From G965262015 sp965262015 (GTDB taxonomy: Bacteria > Spirochaetota > Leptospiria > Turneriellales > CBDBES01), in contig OZ253494.1 in NCBI GenBank assembly GCA_965262015.1, forward strand, positions 558,001 to 622,000: DNA of 64,000 nucleotides, given 5' to 3'. The notes under the pieces are model-generated. The model saw nothing but the letters and a program-made list of their open reading frames with translations. It was not told the DNA's origin and searched no databases. Both the position numbers and the translations under genes were made by a program. Of the stretch, positions 17,466-26,209 are shown in pieces. Every line of letters begins with the position of its first letter. Position 1 is the first letter of the stretch.

Positions 17466-18896
17466 CTAAAAACTACGGAAATTCAAAAATACTATTTTTT
17501 TGGATTTAATTTCAATAGTCCTGGGATATTTTGTAGTATTCATTAAATGCACAGAAGAGGAAGGCGTGATGTTGAGGGTATAAACACCTGGTTCCAAAAA
17601 TAATCTTTTTATTTCAAAATAAGAAGGCAATAAACGCCAACACCTCAAGTCAGGTCTAATGGTCACACTAGATGCACTCCCCATTATTGTACTCATAACT
17701 AAACCTATTATAGTCCCTAAACCAGGATTAGTTTCGTTTAGCACCCCCATGACAGAATAGGATAATGCTAAATTTGCTACTAATTTGGTTGCTAACGAGG
17801 CTACTATCTTATTTACTAGTGTATGGTAATTATCATTGAAATGATGTATAGCTGTCTCTGAATAATCTAGTAAGGTCAGCATCGATTTTACTTGATGGTC
17901 ACCATTCAAAAAAATATTAACATTCCATTGTGTTTGATTATTTCTAAATTGGTAAATGGGAATAGGATTTTCGGCAAATCCCAGAGTGGATATCACAGTT
18001 GCTGCTGTTATATCTAGACCACGACCCATCAAAGTACTATAAACAGCAACATGCAGAGCAGTGGACATAGATGGATCATCCAGAAGAGGTCCTCTAGAAT
18101 TTTTTATGGCAGTCGTGCCTGCTTCATGCACAATTACTAATTCACCCATATGTGGATGATATTTCCGAGGTTTCATTTGAAGATCATAGGCTAACCAACT
18201 TGAAGAAATATTCCTAGCGTATTTTTTTATGTCTCTCGCATCATTTTCTTTAATGGCCATAACATAACGCTCATCTTGTATAAACCAGGATTTAGGAGAA
18301 AAGTTCATTATATTTTTATATTGTACTCTAGCATCATTAAATAGGCCTAGATTTTCTGAAATTAATATATCTAGATACCGTGCCAGTAAGTTTTGTTTAT
18401 AGCCAGGACTCAAATATTTCATCTCTTTTAAATTATAATTGAGCTTTCTGAGGATAATCTTTGCCTCTCTAAATTCATGCAAAAGAACATGATTAAGGGC
18501 TATATAAAATTGGATGAGTACTAACTCAAAGTTTTCACAATGAAAATCCTTATGGTAATCATTTATTATAAAGGCTAAAATCTCCTGTGAAATACTAGTG
18601 GTATTAGCTTGAGATTTTTTATAAGCTTGAGTTAAAAATTTATTACTTTTTTTGTAATTACCAGCTGTATGATAAATTATGCCTGCTTCTAATAAATATA
18701 ATAAATAGTCCTTACTATAAGAAGCACTGGATAGACGCTTCAGCTCAGCAAAAGCAACATCATATTCTTGTTGAAAAAAAGATCTTTCTAATGATTGTAT
18801 CTGTCTTACATAGTTTCTGCCACAACCAAATATCAGTAAGAAAAAAAGGTACCAAGGTAAATAATACTTAATGAGAATGTAACAAGAAGTTACCAC
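17466..18896 (-). CDS. COG3014-like lipoprotein with TPR-like N-terminal region
   Basis: A 476-residue protein with a signal peptide ending in LIFGC (about residue 25). Helical TPR-like repeats follow (about 30-200) and then a more compact domain. The C-terminal PDLRCWRLLPSYFEIKRLFL, followed by PGVYTL, matches the conserved end of the uncharacterised COG3014 family. In many proteobacteria COG3014 genes sit beside LpoB-type genes, and the same is seen here: the upstream gene is LpoB-like and overlaps this one by seven bases. It probably acts in the periplasm with the LpoB-like protein on peptidoglycan synthesis (inference). Confidence 0.6.
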   Translation of the reverse strand: MVTSCYILIKYYLPWYLFFLLIFGCGRNYVRQIQSLERSFFQQEYDVAFAELKRLSSASYSKDYLLYLLEAGIIYHTAGNYKKSNKFLTQAYKKSQANTTSISQEILAFIINDYHKDFHCENFELVLIQFYIALNHVLLHEFREAKIILRKLNYNLKEMKYLSPGYKQNLLARYLDILISENLGLFNDARVQYKNIMNFSPKSWFIQDERYVMAIKENDARDIKKYARNISSSWLAYDLQMKPRKYHPHMGELVIVHEAGTTAIKNSRGPLLDDPSMSTALHVAVYSTLMGRGLDITAATVISTLGFAENPIPIYQFRNNQTQWNVNIFLNGDHQVKSMLTLLDYSETAIHHFNDNYHTLVNKIVASLATKLVANLALSYSVMGVLNETNPGLGTIIGLVMSTIMGSASSVTIRPDLRCWRLLPSYFEIKRLFLEPGVYTLNITPSSSVHLMNTTKYPRTIEIKSKKIVFLNFRSF

Positions 18897-19471
18897 GATA
18901 CAGTTGGGCTAACCAGAGTCTTCTTTCTATAAGATACACTATCAGACCAAACCACCAGTGAAGTTTTAACCTCTATTAATTCAATATTAATAACTTGTTC
19001 TACAATGGGTTTATTTCCATGTTTAAAACTTTGTTCATTGATAACACACTCTATAAAAAAATTGGGTGAACGCAATTGTCCCATGGCAAGCGTATTTTTA
19101 GTTAAACCTGAACGACTAAATTTAAACTCAGATAAAATTTCTTCTCGTTTCTCTACTTTAACAGTGTAAATACTGGACTTATTTAACTCTCTAGTAAGGC
19201 CTTTATCAAAAATATTTGTAGGAATTATTTCAGAAGTTTCGTTCTTTGTTGATAAGAATGCAATAAATACACCATTCTTTGAAGGATTATCACTAAAGTA
19301 ACCACTAATCCCAGCAGAAAATTTTACTGTCGAACTATGTAATTCTTGGATAGTAATCTCTCCTGCATTCCCCACTATATCTAGACTAGGATCTATTTTT
19401 TGGGGCAAACTCATACAAGAGAAAAAACAAGTAAATAGACCAAAAAATAGTAAATATATTATCCCATACAT
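18890..19471 (-). CDS. LpoB-like penicillin-binding-protein activator lipoprotein
   Basis: A 193-residue lipoprotein (lipobox FFSC at about residue 18). The fold pattern follows LpoB/YcfM: an initial strand with a short-lived signature (SSTVKFSAGISGYF), then FDKGLTRELNKSSIYTVKVEKREEIL (split here by a space: FDKGLTRELN and SSIYTVKVEKREEIL), and a final strand VVWSDSVSYRKK that matches the usual xxIWxxxxxxKK ending. LpoB activates the bifunctional synthase PBP1b from the outer membrane. It is the first gene of the seven-gene operon. Overall similarity is weak, so the activator role is inferred from fold pattern and its COG3014 neighbour. Confidence 0.55.
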   Translation of the reverse strand: MYGIIYLLFFGLFTCFFSCMSLPQKIDPSLDIVGNAGEITIQELHSSTVKFSAGISGYFSDNPSKNGVFIAFLSTKNETSEIIPTNIFDKGLTRELNKSSIYTVKVEKREEILSEFKFSRSGLTKNTLAMGQLRSPNFFIECVINEQSFKHGNKPIVEQVINIELIEVKTSLVVWSDSVSYRKKTLVSPTVSW

Positions 19472-19563
19472 ATACTAAACTGTAAGATACTTAGTTAGGA
19501 TGGGAAATACTTTTTTACTCCATAAATAAAAAATAAAAGGTTGTCTTGTTGTACTATTCAATT

Positions 19564-19568
19564 AGGAG
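19564..19568 (+). promoter_or_regulatory. Ribosome binding site deciding the mdh start
   Basis: AGGAG lies 11 bases before the ATG at 19580. An open frame reaches back to a TTG at 19541, but the extra 13 residues do not belong to the malate dehydrogenase family and would place this motif inside the gene. Confidence 0.55.
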
Positions 19569-19579
19569 TTGAGTTACAT

Positions 19580-20536
19580 ATGAAAAACTTTAAAAGAAAT
19601 AAAATTGCTTTGGTTGGTGCAGGGCAAATTGGTAGCAATCTAGCTTTTATGGTGGCCGAGAAAAATCTAGGTGACGTTATATTATTTGACATTATAGATT
19701 CAATGCCACAAGGTAAGGCATTGGATATCTATCAGTCCACACCTGTACGTCAAATTGACTCTACAATACAAGGTACCAATCAATACAAAGATTTGGCGGA
19801 TGTGGATGCTGTTATTATTACAGCGGGCATACCACGCAAGCCTGGTATGAGCAGGGACGATCTGCTAGATACAAACGCAAAGATTATGAAATCTGTTGCT
19901 GAAAATATAAAAAAATATGCACCAGATGCGTTTGTAATTATCATCTCTAACCCGCTTGACGCTATGGTTTATCTGTTTCACAAGATATCAGGCTTCAAAA
20001 AAAATAAAGTTATGGGCATGGCAGGTGTCTTAGATGCCTCTAGATTTAGAACTTTTTTATCTATGGAAACAAATATTAGTGTGAGTGATATTTCTGCGTT
20101 TGTTTTAGGTGGTCATGGTGACAGTATGGTACCTCTGCCACGGTACTCTTACATTGGTGGCATACCAATTACTGAATATCCTGGTCTTAGCAAAGAAACA
20201 ATTGATACTATTGTAGAAAGAACACGTAAAGGTGGGGGCGAGATTGTAGCCTTATTAAAAACAGGTTCAGCTTTTTATGCTCCTGCTGTAAGTGCTGTTG
20301 CGATGTTAGAAAGTATATTGTTGGATAAGAAAAAAATATTCCCAGCGGCCGTGTATTGTGAAAAAGAATATGGCTATACCGATCTATTTATTGGTTTACC
20401 TGTAGTATTGGGTGCAAAAGGTGTGGAAAAAATTATAGAGATCTCTTTGGAAAAAAATGAAAAAGAGGCCTTAGATAAAAGTGCCGAAGAGGTTAAAAAG
20501 CTTAAAGAGGATCTAGTACGTTTAGGCCATCTATAA
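19580..20536 (+). CDS. mdh: Malate dehydrogenase
   Basis: NAD-dependent malate dehydrogenase of the LDH-like (type 3) group, 318 residues. The Rossmann motif GAGQIGSN is at about residues 10-17. The substrate loop IPRKPGMSRDDL contains the two arginines that read the dicarboxylate, the third arginine is in DASRFRTF, and the catalytic His is in LGGHGDSMVP. The arginine-lysine spelling of the loop indicates malate rather than lactate. The first gene of the plus-strand run mdh-yqgE-moeZ-like-mnmA. No other TCA-cycle gene is in the window; in a reduced genome it may serve redox balance (inference). Confidence 0.93.
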   Translation: MKNFKRNKIALVGAGQIGSNLAFMVAEKNLGDVILFDIIDSMPQGKALDIYQSTPVRQIDSTIQGTNQYKDLADVDAVIITAGIPRKPGMSRDDLLDTNAKIMKSVAENIKKYAPDAFVIIISNPLDAMVYLFHKISGFKKNKVMGMAGVLDASRFRTFLSMETNISVSDISAFVLGGHGDSMVPLPRYSYIGGIPITEYPGLSKETIDTIVERTRKGGGEIVALLKTGSAFYAPAVSAVAMLESILLDKKKIFPAAVYCEKEYGYTDLFIGLPVVLGAKGVEKIIEISLEKNEKEALDKSAEEVKKLKEDLVRLGHL

Positions 20537-20542
20537 ACAAAA

Positions 20543-21175
20543 GTGTGCACAGTGCAAAGAAAGCATCATTTTTTTAGGCGACACTACTTAGTGTCCACTC
20601 TAGCCTCTTCTCATTCTTCTTTTTACCAGTCTGTGGTCCTAGTTATTGAACATAATTCAGATGGAGCCTTTGGCTTAATCATCAATAAAGCACATTATAT
20701 GCCAGTCCAAACAATATTTAAAGAAATGCAAGATCCATTACAGCAAGATCAGCCAAAATCACAAGAAGAACAAGATAAAGTCTTTGTTCATTATGGGGGC
20801 CCATTGGAGACAGAGCGTCTTTCTATTTTATACCAAGAAAGTATAGCACAGACAATAGGTGTTACTGATGAAATGGCTGAGCAAGAAACAAAGGTAATGC
20901 CCAATCTATATTTTTCCAGTCATATGGGCATATTAACTCATCTAGTAGATAATGATATCTCTTTTTGTCTATATCATGGTTATGTTGCATGGAACCCTAA
21001 TCAACTAGATAAAGAGTTTTTTCAAAAGAGTTGGGTTGATGTCCCAGAAGCGAATGATCTTATTTTTGAAAGTTATTATAAAAAATCTACAGAAATATGG
21101 CAAGAAACACTATTAAGTAAAGGAGGCGTATGTGCCTATTTTGTCCAGCATGTGCATGATAGGTTGCTTAACTAA
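20543..21175 (+). CDS. YqgE/AlgH family protein (DUF179)
   Basis: A 210-residue protein of the YqgE/AlgH family. Typical segments are VVLVIEHNSDGAFGLIINK near residue 30, FVHYGGPLE near 79, and CLYHGYVAWNPNQLDKEF near 145, the last being the family's G-Y-A-G-W-x-P-x-Q-L-E motif. The molecular role of the family is unknown. The frame opens with GTG at 20543, six bases after mdh; a second GTG at 20552 is an equally possible start. Only two bases separate its stop from the next gene, so it belongs to the same transcript. Confidence 0.85.
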   Translation: MCTVQRKHHFFRRHYLVSTLASSHSSFYQSVVLVIEHNSDGAFGLIINKAHYMPVQTIFKEMQDPLQQDQPKSQEEQDKVFVHYGGPLETERLSILYQESIAQTIGVTDEMAEQETKVMPNLYFSSHMGILTHLVDNDISFCLYHGYVAWNPNQLDKEFFQKSWVDVPEANDLIFESYYKKSTEIWQETLLSKGGVCAYFVQHVHDRLLN

Positions 21176-21177
21176 AT

Positions 21178-22329
21178 ATGACGAATTTATCTCCCGAAGA
21201 ATTAAAAAGATACTCGAGACACCTGATTTTACCGGAGGTGGGCCTTAAAGGACAAGAAAAATTAAAACAAGGTTCTATTCTGCTCATAGGTGCTGGTGGT
21301 TTGGGGTGCCCGTTGGCTATATATCTAGCTGCCGCTGGTGTTGGAAAGATAGGTATAGTAGATTTTGATACAATTAACTTCTCTAATTTACAAAGACAAA
21401 TACTGTATACAACTAGTGACGTAGGTAAATTTAAAGTAGAAGTAGCAAAAGAAAGAATTATAGCCATGAATCCTAATATCCAAGTAACAACATATACCAC
21501 GCCATTCAAGTCTGATAATGCCATACAAATTTCCAAAGACTATGATATTTTAATAGATGGTACGGATAATTTTCCTACTCGCTATCTAGTGAATGATCTA
21601 GCTGTGTTAACAAAAAAAACTAATATTTTTGGTTCTATTTTTCGTTTTGATGGACAAGTTACTGTATTTGATGCACAGCACGGTCCCTGTTACAGGTGTT
21701 TATATCCTGAGCCACCACCACCTGGCATGGTACCTTCATGTGCAGAAGGTGGAGTTTTAGGTATCTTACCTGGTGTTGTTGGCGTCATGCAAGCTACAGA
21801 AGCAATTAAATTAATAATTGGTGTGGGGAATCTATTGATAGGCAAACTATTAATTTTTGATTCTTTGCAAATGGGCTTCAGAGAATTGAAAACAAGAAAA
21901 GACCCTAATTGTCCTATATGTTCCCCTAACCCTAGTATTGACCATCTAATTGACTATGAAGAATTTTGTGGTGTGCAGGTTGTTCCTGAAGATGATACAA
22001 AGATAACTGAGGATGAGATCATTGCTGGACAATTAAATAGATTATTAGAAACAGATAAAAATAAAATATTTTTATTAGACGTGCGTAATCCTCAAGAATG
22101 GGATATATGCCATATCCATGGTAGCCATTTGATACCTTTGTCTGAATTAGATGCTCGAATTAATGAGATACCCTTGGACAAACACATTGTTACGATATGT
22201 CATTCTGGTATGCGTTCCAGAAAAGCAGCTAACCTATTAAAAGACCAACAGTTTAAGCAAGTTAATAGCTTACAGGGTGGTGTTGAAGAATGGGCCGTAA
22301 AAATTGATCCTAATATGGCTCGCTACTAG
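21178..22329 (+). CDS. MoeB/ThiF-type adenylyltransferase with C-terminal rhodanese domain
   Basis: A 383-residue E1-like enzyme. The ATP site is GAGGLGCPLA at about residues 38-47, with NLQRQ near 70. Two zinc CxxC pairs (CYRC, CPIC) are present and a cysteine lies in PSCAEGG. Residues about 285-383 form a rhodanese domain with an intact active-site loop CHSGMRS. This MoeZ/Uba4 layout adenylates and thiolates a ubiquitin-like sulfur carrier (MoaD or ThiS type). No carrier gene is nearby. It is followed 41 bases later by the tRNA thiolase mnmA, so a link to tRNA sulfur transfer is possible but inferred. Confidence 0.88.
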   Translation: MTNLSPEELKRYSRHLILPEVGLKGQEKLKQGSILLIGAGGLGCPLAIYLAAAGVGKIGIVDFDTINFSNLQRQILYTTSDVGKFKVEVAKERIIAMNPNIQVTTYTTPFKSDNAIQISKDYDILIDGTDNFPTRYLVNDLAVLTKKTNIFGSIFRFDGQVTVFDAQHGPCYRCLYPEPPPPGMVPSCAEGGVLGILPGVVGVMQATEAIKLIIGVGNLLIGKLLIFDSLQMGFRELKTRKDPNCPICSPNPSIDHLIDYEEFCGVQVVPEDDTKITEDEIIAGQLNRLLETDKNKIFLLDVRNPQEWDICHIHGSHLIPLSELDARINEIPLDKHIVTICHSGMRSRKAANLLKDQQFKQVNSLQGGVEEWAVKIDPNMARY

Positions 22330-22370
22330 TTGCCTCAATAATAAATGTATTAAAATAAATTTATAAGAAT

Positions 22371-23513
22371 ATGAAAACCAAGGTTGTTGTAGGCCTTTCG
22401 GGCGGAGTGGATTCGGCCGTATCTGCCTTATTACTAAAAGAGCAAGGTTATCAGGTAACTGGTATCAATATGCGCTTCTGGAATTACCCTGAAATATCTG
22501 GCGGAGATCAAGCAAATGATACCAAACAGCGAAAAACCTCTTGTTGTGCACCAGCTGATATCTCTGATGCAAATCAGACAGCCCAAAAACTTGGTATTCC
22601 ATTTTATACAATAGATATGAAAAAAAAATTTCGAAGCCAGGTTATTGATTATTTTATAAACTCATATAGTAATGCAGAGACACCCAACCCCTGTGCCAAC
22701 TGTAATACATATATTAAGTTTGGTGACTTTTATGAAAAAGCTATCGCCATGGGATTTGAAAAAATAGCCACTGGTCATTACACTGCGGTTAAACAACTAC
22801 CTAATAAACGTTATGCTATTCATCCAGCAAAAGATATTAAGAAAGATCAGTCATATTATTTGTATGGTTTATCTCAAACTACACTAAAAAAACTGATATT
22901 CCCTTTGTCAAATTTAACTAAACCTGAAGTAAGATACCTAGCTACCAAAAATAGTATACGAGTAGCCAATAAAGAGGATTCTCAAGAAATTTGTTTTATA
23001 GAAAATAATGATTATAGAACGTTCTTAGCTAAAATGAATGTTACTTTTACTAGTGGCTTTATTCGTGATGTAGAAGGACGGATTTTAGGGAAACACCAAG
23101 GCAGAGAAAAATTTACTGTTGGACAAAGAAAGGGCTTACAAATTGCAACAGGTAAACCTATGTATGTATTATCTATTCAAAAAGATGGTGATATTATTGT
23201 TGGTTCACGAGAAGACATGCTCCAAGATACTCTATATTGCAAAGAGATCCATTTTCAAGGTATGTCTCTTGAAGAGATACGTCAGACACCAGACATCCAG
23301 GTAATGGTCCAGGTACGTTATAATACACATTTGGTACTCGCCTCTATACAGTTGATAGATAACAATCTGTCACAAAATGGAGATATTACCGACACTACTA
23401 TGAAAATTACTTTGAAAGAAGCAACATGGGGTATTGTCCCAGGACAGGTAGCAGTTCTTTATCATCACATAGATGGTTATATTATAGCTGGTGGTAAGAT
23501 CTGTTCATCTTAA
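22371..23513 (+). CDS. mnmA: tRNA-specific 2-thiouridylase
   Basis: MnmA/TrmU uses ATP and a persulfide to make 2-thiouridine at the wobble position of tRNA Lys, Glu and Gln. The PP-loop GLSGGVDS is at about residues 8-15, the first catalytic cysteine in NPCANCN near 104 and the second in SQEICFIE near 205. The 380-residue length is normal, although the loop before HCCAP-like KTSCCAPAD is slightly longer than in E. coli. It ends the mdh run, and its stop overlaps the stop of the convergent HEAT-repeat gene by four bases. Confidence 0.93.
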   Translation: MKTKVVVGLSGGVDSAVSALLLKEQGYQVTGINMRFWNYPEISGGDQANDTKQRKTSCCAPADISDANQTAQKLGIPFYTIDMKKKFRSQVIDYFINSYSNAETPNPCANCNTYIKFGDFYEKAIAMGFEKIATGHYTAVKQLPNKRYAIHPAKDIKKDQSYYLYGLSQTTLKKLIFPLSNLTKPEVRYLATKNSIRVANKEDSQEICFIENNDYRTFLAKMNVTFTSGFIRDVEGRILGKHQGREKFTVGQRKGLQIATGKPMYVLSIQKDGDIIVGSREDMLQDTLYCKEIHFQGMSLEEIRQTPDIQVMVQVRYNTHLVLASIQLIDNNLSQNGDITDTTMKITLKEATWGIVPGQVAVLYHHIDGYIIAGGKICSS

Positions 23514-24406
23514 AAAAGCAGGATAACTGAATGAGTCTTTTGTAGAGATCTTTTGACAGTAAAATTATTTTCTAATTTTATTGCTCTTTGCACAGCCTTA
23601 TGTGCCTCTCTAATTCTAAAACGCCTTACTGCCTGGCTAGCTAATAAACGGACTTTGTAATCATCTGAACCTAAAAGAGGTATAAGTTTTTGTATTAATT
23701 TCTGATCAAAACGATTAAATGCAAGTAAAGAACTTACTAAAGATATCTGTACCTTTGCTATTTTTTCATTTAGTAAAGAACTTTCTAAAACTTTAACAGA
23801 AACAGGATCTCTCTGTATACCTAAGGCTAAAGCTGCATTATACCGAATAATTGATGACTTATCTTGTAGATACTGGTGTAAATAAGGAGCTATACTTTTA
23901 CTTTTAATAAAACCTAGTGCACGCAACATTGTACCTTGAGCTTTTAAATATTTAGTTAGCTCCTTGTTGATTTTTTCTTTGTAACGAATCATAAAATTTT
24001 TTGCATAGATCGAATCAGAATCCGCAAATTCTTTCCTTAAATAGCTTAGTAATTGGCTCTCAGATGCATTAACCATCTTCTGGTGTTCTTGGATAATAAT
24101 ACCTGTGTTTTGCACTAGTTTTTGAATGTCTTCAATCGCTTCAGAATAGCCTAATAAACCCAGGCTCAAAGCAGAATCCTCACGAACAGATAGTCGATAA
24201 TCATCCAAATTATCTATTAAAATACGGACACAAGAAGACATTCTTTTGATACCACAAGTAGCGATCGCATGCAACCGAGCTTCATTCATACCAATTCGTG
24301 CATCACGTAGTACATTATTATTATATGTCTGCAAAACATCAGCAGATAAGGATACATGAATTAGACAATATAGGATAAAAAACATTATAAACCGCATAAA
24401 CATCAT
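23510..24406 (-). CDS. Exported HEAT-repeat protein
   Basis: A 298-residue protein with a cleavable signal peptide (hydrophobic residues 6-20, then LSAD). It is followed by repeated helical pairs of HEAT/PBS-lyase type: VREDSALSLGLLGYSEAIED near 75, IRYNAALALGIQRDPVSVKV near 190, and VRLLASQAVRRFRIREAHKA near 255. Such repeats are binding scaffolds and give no enzyme activity. It stands alone and is convergent with mnmA. Partner unknown. Confidence 0.72.
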   Translation of the reverse strand: MMFMRFIMFFILYCLIHVSLSADVLQTYNNNVLRDARIGMNEARLHAIATCGIKRMSSCVRILIDNLDDYRLSVREDSALSLGLLGYSEAIEDIQKLVQNTGIIIQEHQKMVNASESQLLSYLRKEFADSDSIYAKNFMIRYKEKINKELTKYLKAQGTMLRALGFIKSKSIAPYLHQYLQDKSSIIRYNAALALGIQRDPVSVKVLESSLLNEKIAKVQISLVSSLLAFNRFDQKLIQKLIPLLGSDDYKVRLLASQAVRRFRIREAHKAVQRAIKLENNFTVKRSLQKTHSVILLF

Positions 24407-24582
24407 ACCTTATTTTTCGGCTACATGATTAAGTAAATCAAATTTTAGATTTACTTTTTTAGATTACTTTGTAAATTTTACATGCAGATCCTTGATACTT
24501 CCTAATCTTACGCATTTATCTTTTTAATAACATAAGAAAAAAGTTATTTTCATATCAACTTAACAATATTTGTACTACTCTC

Positions 24583-26025
24583 ATGGATATTACATTTGAT
24601 GATAGTTTTAGAGAAAAAATAAATCATACTTTGCAATCAGCTCTTGCAAATAATAACACTCTGTTATCTAGACAAGTAGGAGACAGACAACCTGTTCACA
24701 CAGTTTACGGGGGAGCACATCTATTCAAAAGTAATATCTCTACTAAGTTTGGTGAAATAGCTTTACGTAATTTGGATACATATGCACAAAACTTTGTTAG
24801 TTTTGCTAGAATCTTGGGATTGAAAGGAGCAGATACACTACCCAAAACAGAGCAAGAAATACAGGTGCTTGCAGATCAGATCATAAATAATGAAGAATTA
24901 ATAAAACAAACACAATGGCCTGCCTGGTTAGCTTATACGGTCTACAACCGTGTTATACATAAGCTACGAACTGAAGCCATTGAAGATTTCAGAATCGATT
25001 TTGAAGATGGGTATGGGAATCGATCAGACGAAGAAGAAGATCAGCATGCCATACAGGCAAGTGAGCGGCTGGCAGAAGGTATGCAGAATAATGTCTTACC
25101 TCCATTTGTTGGAATTCGTATTAAACCACTCAGTGAAGAACTTAAAAAAAGGAGTATACGTACCTTAGATATTTTCATGACTAATCTTGCAAAACTAACG
25201 CAAGCTAAACTACCAAATAATTTTGTAGTAACATTACCTAAAGTAACTGTACCAGAACAAGTTGCCTGTTTAGCACAATTATTTGAATGTCTAGAAGATA
25301 AGTTGAATTTTGCAACCAATAGTCTCAAAATGGAAATCATGATAGAAACCATAGAATCCATCGTTGATAGGAAGGGTCAATTTTCTATTCCTATGTTTGT
25401 TCAAGCGGGTAAAGGTAAGATTTGTGGTGCTCATTTTGGTACCTATGATTATACTGCATCTTGTAATATCACAGCAGCCCACCAAAAGATTAATCACCCT
25501 GTTTGTGATTTTGCAAGAAATGTTATGCAGGTTACTCTAGCTGGTACGGGTATTATGATATCGGATGGTGCTACAACAATGATGCCCATTGGACCTCATA
25601 GGCCTACCAAAGATGGTCCTGGTTTGACGGATCAACAAAAAGAAGAAAATATGCAGGCTGTTCACAAAGCGTGGAAAGTTGCTTATGATAATATCTGTAA
25701 TTCTCTTTTGTTTGGTTTTTATCAAGGTTGGGATTTAAATCCTGCTCAATTACCAATACGTTATGCTGCCATGTATAATTTCTTCTTAGAAGGTTTTGAA
25801 GATGCTTCTGTTCGATTAAAGCATTTTATTAAACAAGCTGCACAAGCTACCTTGGTGGGACATACATTTGACGACGCAGCAACAGGGCAAGGTCTATTAA
25901 ATTATTTTCTGCAAGCTATAAGTTGTAAAGCATTAACGATTAAAGAAGTCCAGGACACGGGCCTTACTCTTGAAGAAATTAAAGATAAATCTTTTGTTAA
26001 AATTGCCACTGCACGAAGAAAATAA
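24583..26025 (+). CDS. HpcH/HpaI-CitE-like TIM-barrel protein (DUF6986 type)
   Basis: A 480-residue protein resembling the DUF6986 group of the citrate-lyase-beta/HpaI superfamily, often labelled phosphoenolpyruvate kinase or aldolase without proof. Recognisable features are VYGGAHLF near 47, the acidic FRIDFEDGYGNR near 146, IKPLSEELKKR, a metal-site stretch MEIMIETIES near 250 and GAHFGTYDYTASCNI near 284. These correspond to the superfamily's arginine and Glu/Asp metal ligands. It is monocistronic, with a terminator directly after the stop. Its substrate cannot be told from sequence. Confidence 0.68.
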   Translation: MDITFDDSFREKINHTLQSALANNNTLLSRQVGDRQPVHTVYGGAHLFKSNISTKFGEIALRNLDTYAQNFVSFARILGLKGADTLPKTEQEIQVLADQIINNEELIKQTQWPAWLAYTVYNRVIHKLRTEAIEDFRIDFEDGYGNRSDEEEDQHAIQASERLAEGMQNNVLPPFVGIRIKPLSEELKKRSIRTLDIFMTNLAKLTQAKLPNNFVVTLPKVTVPEQVACLAQLFECLEDKLNFATNSLKMEIMIETIESIVDRKGQFSIPMFVQAGKGKICGAHFGTYDYTASCNITAAHQKINHPVCDFARNVMQVTLAGTGIMISDGATTMMPIGPHRPTKDGPGLTDQQKEENMQAVHKAWKVAYDNICNSLLFGFYQGWDLNPAQLPIRYAAMYNFFLEGFEDASVRLKHFIKQAAQATLVGHTFDDAATGQGLLNYFLQAISCKALTIKEVQDTGLTLEEIKDKSFVKIATARRK

Positions 26026-26027
26026 TT

Positions 26028-26060
26028 AGGGAAGGATTATTTACCGTACCCTTCCCTTTT
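26028..26060 (+). terminator. Rho-independent terminator after the CitE-like gene
   Basis: Three bases after the stop, GGGAAGG (26029-26035) pairs with CCTTCCC (26050-26056), extended by one A-T pair and followed by TTTT. A second, overlapping hairpin (CCCTTT at 26054-26059 with AAAGGG at 26065-26070) cannot form at the same time. Confidence 0.65.
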
Positions 26061-26157
26061 GAGGAAAGGGACAACACAGTCACATAAAAGACTGGGTGTA
26101 ATTAAATAAGATAAGTAAGTAATTGGGCAGTATGCAATATAATTAGTATAACATACC

Positions 26158-26187
26158 GTCTCTTTATTATTAAAATAATAAAGAGAC
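26158..26187. repeat. Perfect 14-bp inverted repeat, hairpin between convergent genes
   Basis: A 14-base arm (26158-26171) and its exact reverse complement (26174-26187) are separated by two bases. It lies between the CitE-like gene and the thiolase, 23 bases beyond the thiolase stop. It could end thiolase transcription, although no clear T-run follows on that strand, or serve as a protein site. Confidence 0.55.
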
Positions 26188-26209
26188 AATAGTAGGCATT
26201 GTATTATTA

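Noticed and set aside
19541..19579. N-terminal extension of malate dehydrogenase from a TTG
   Set aside because: The ATG at 19580 has an AGGAG in front and gives the normal family length.
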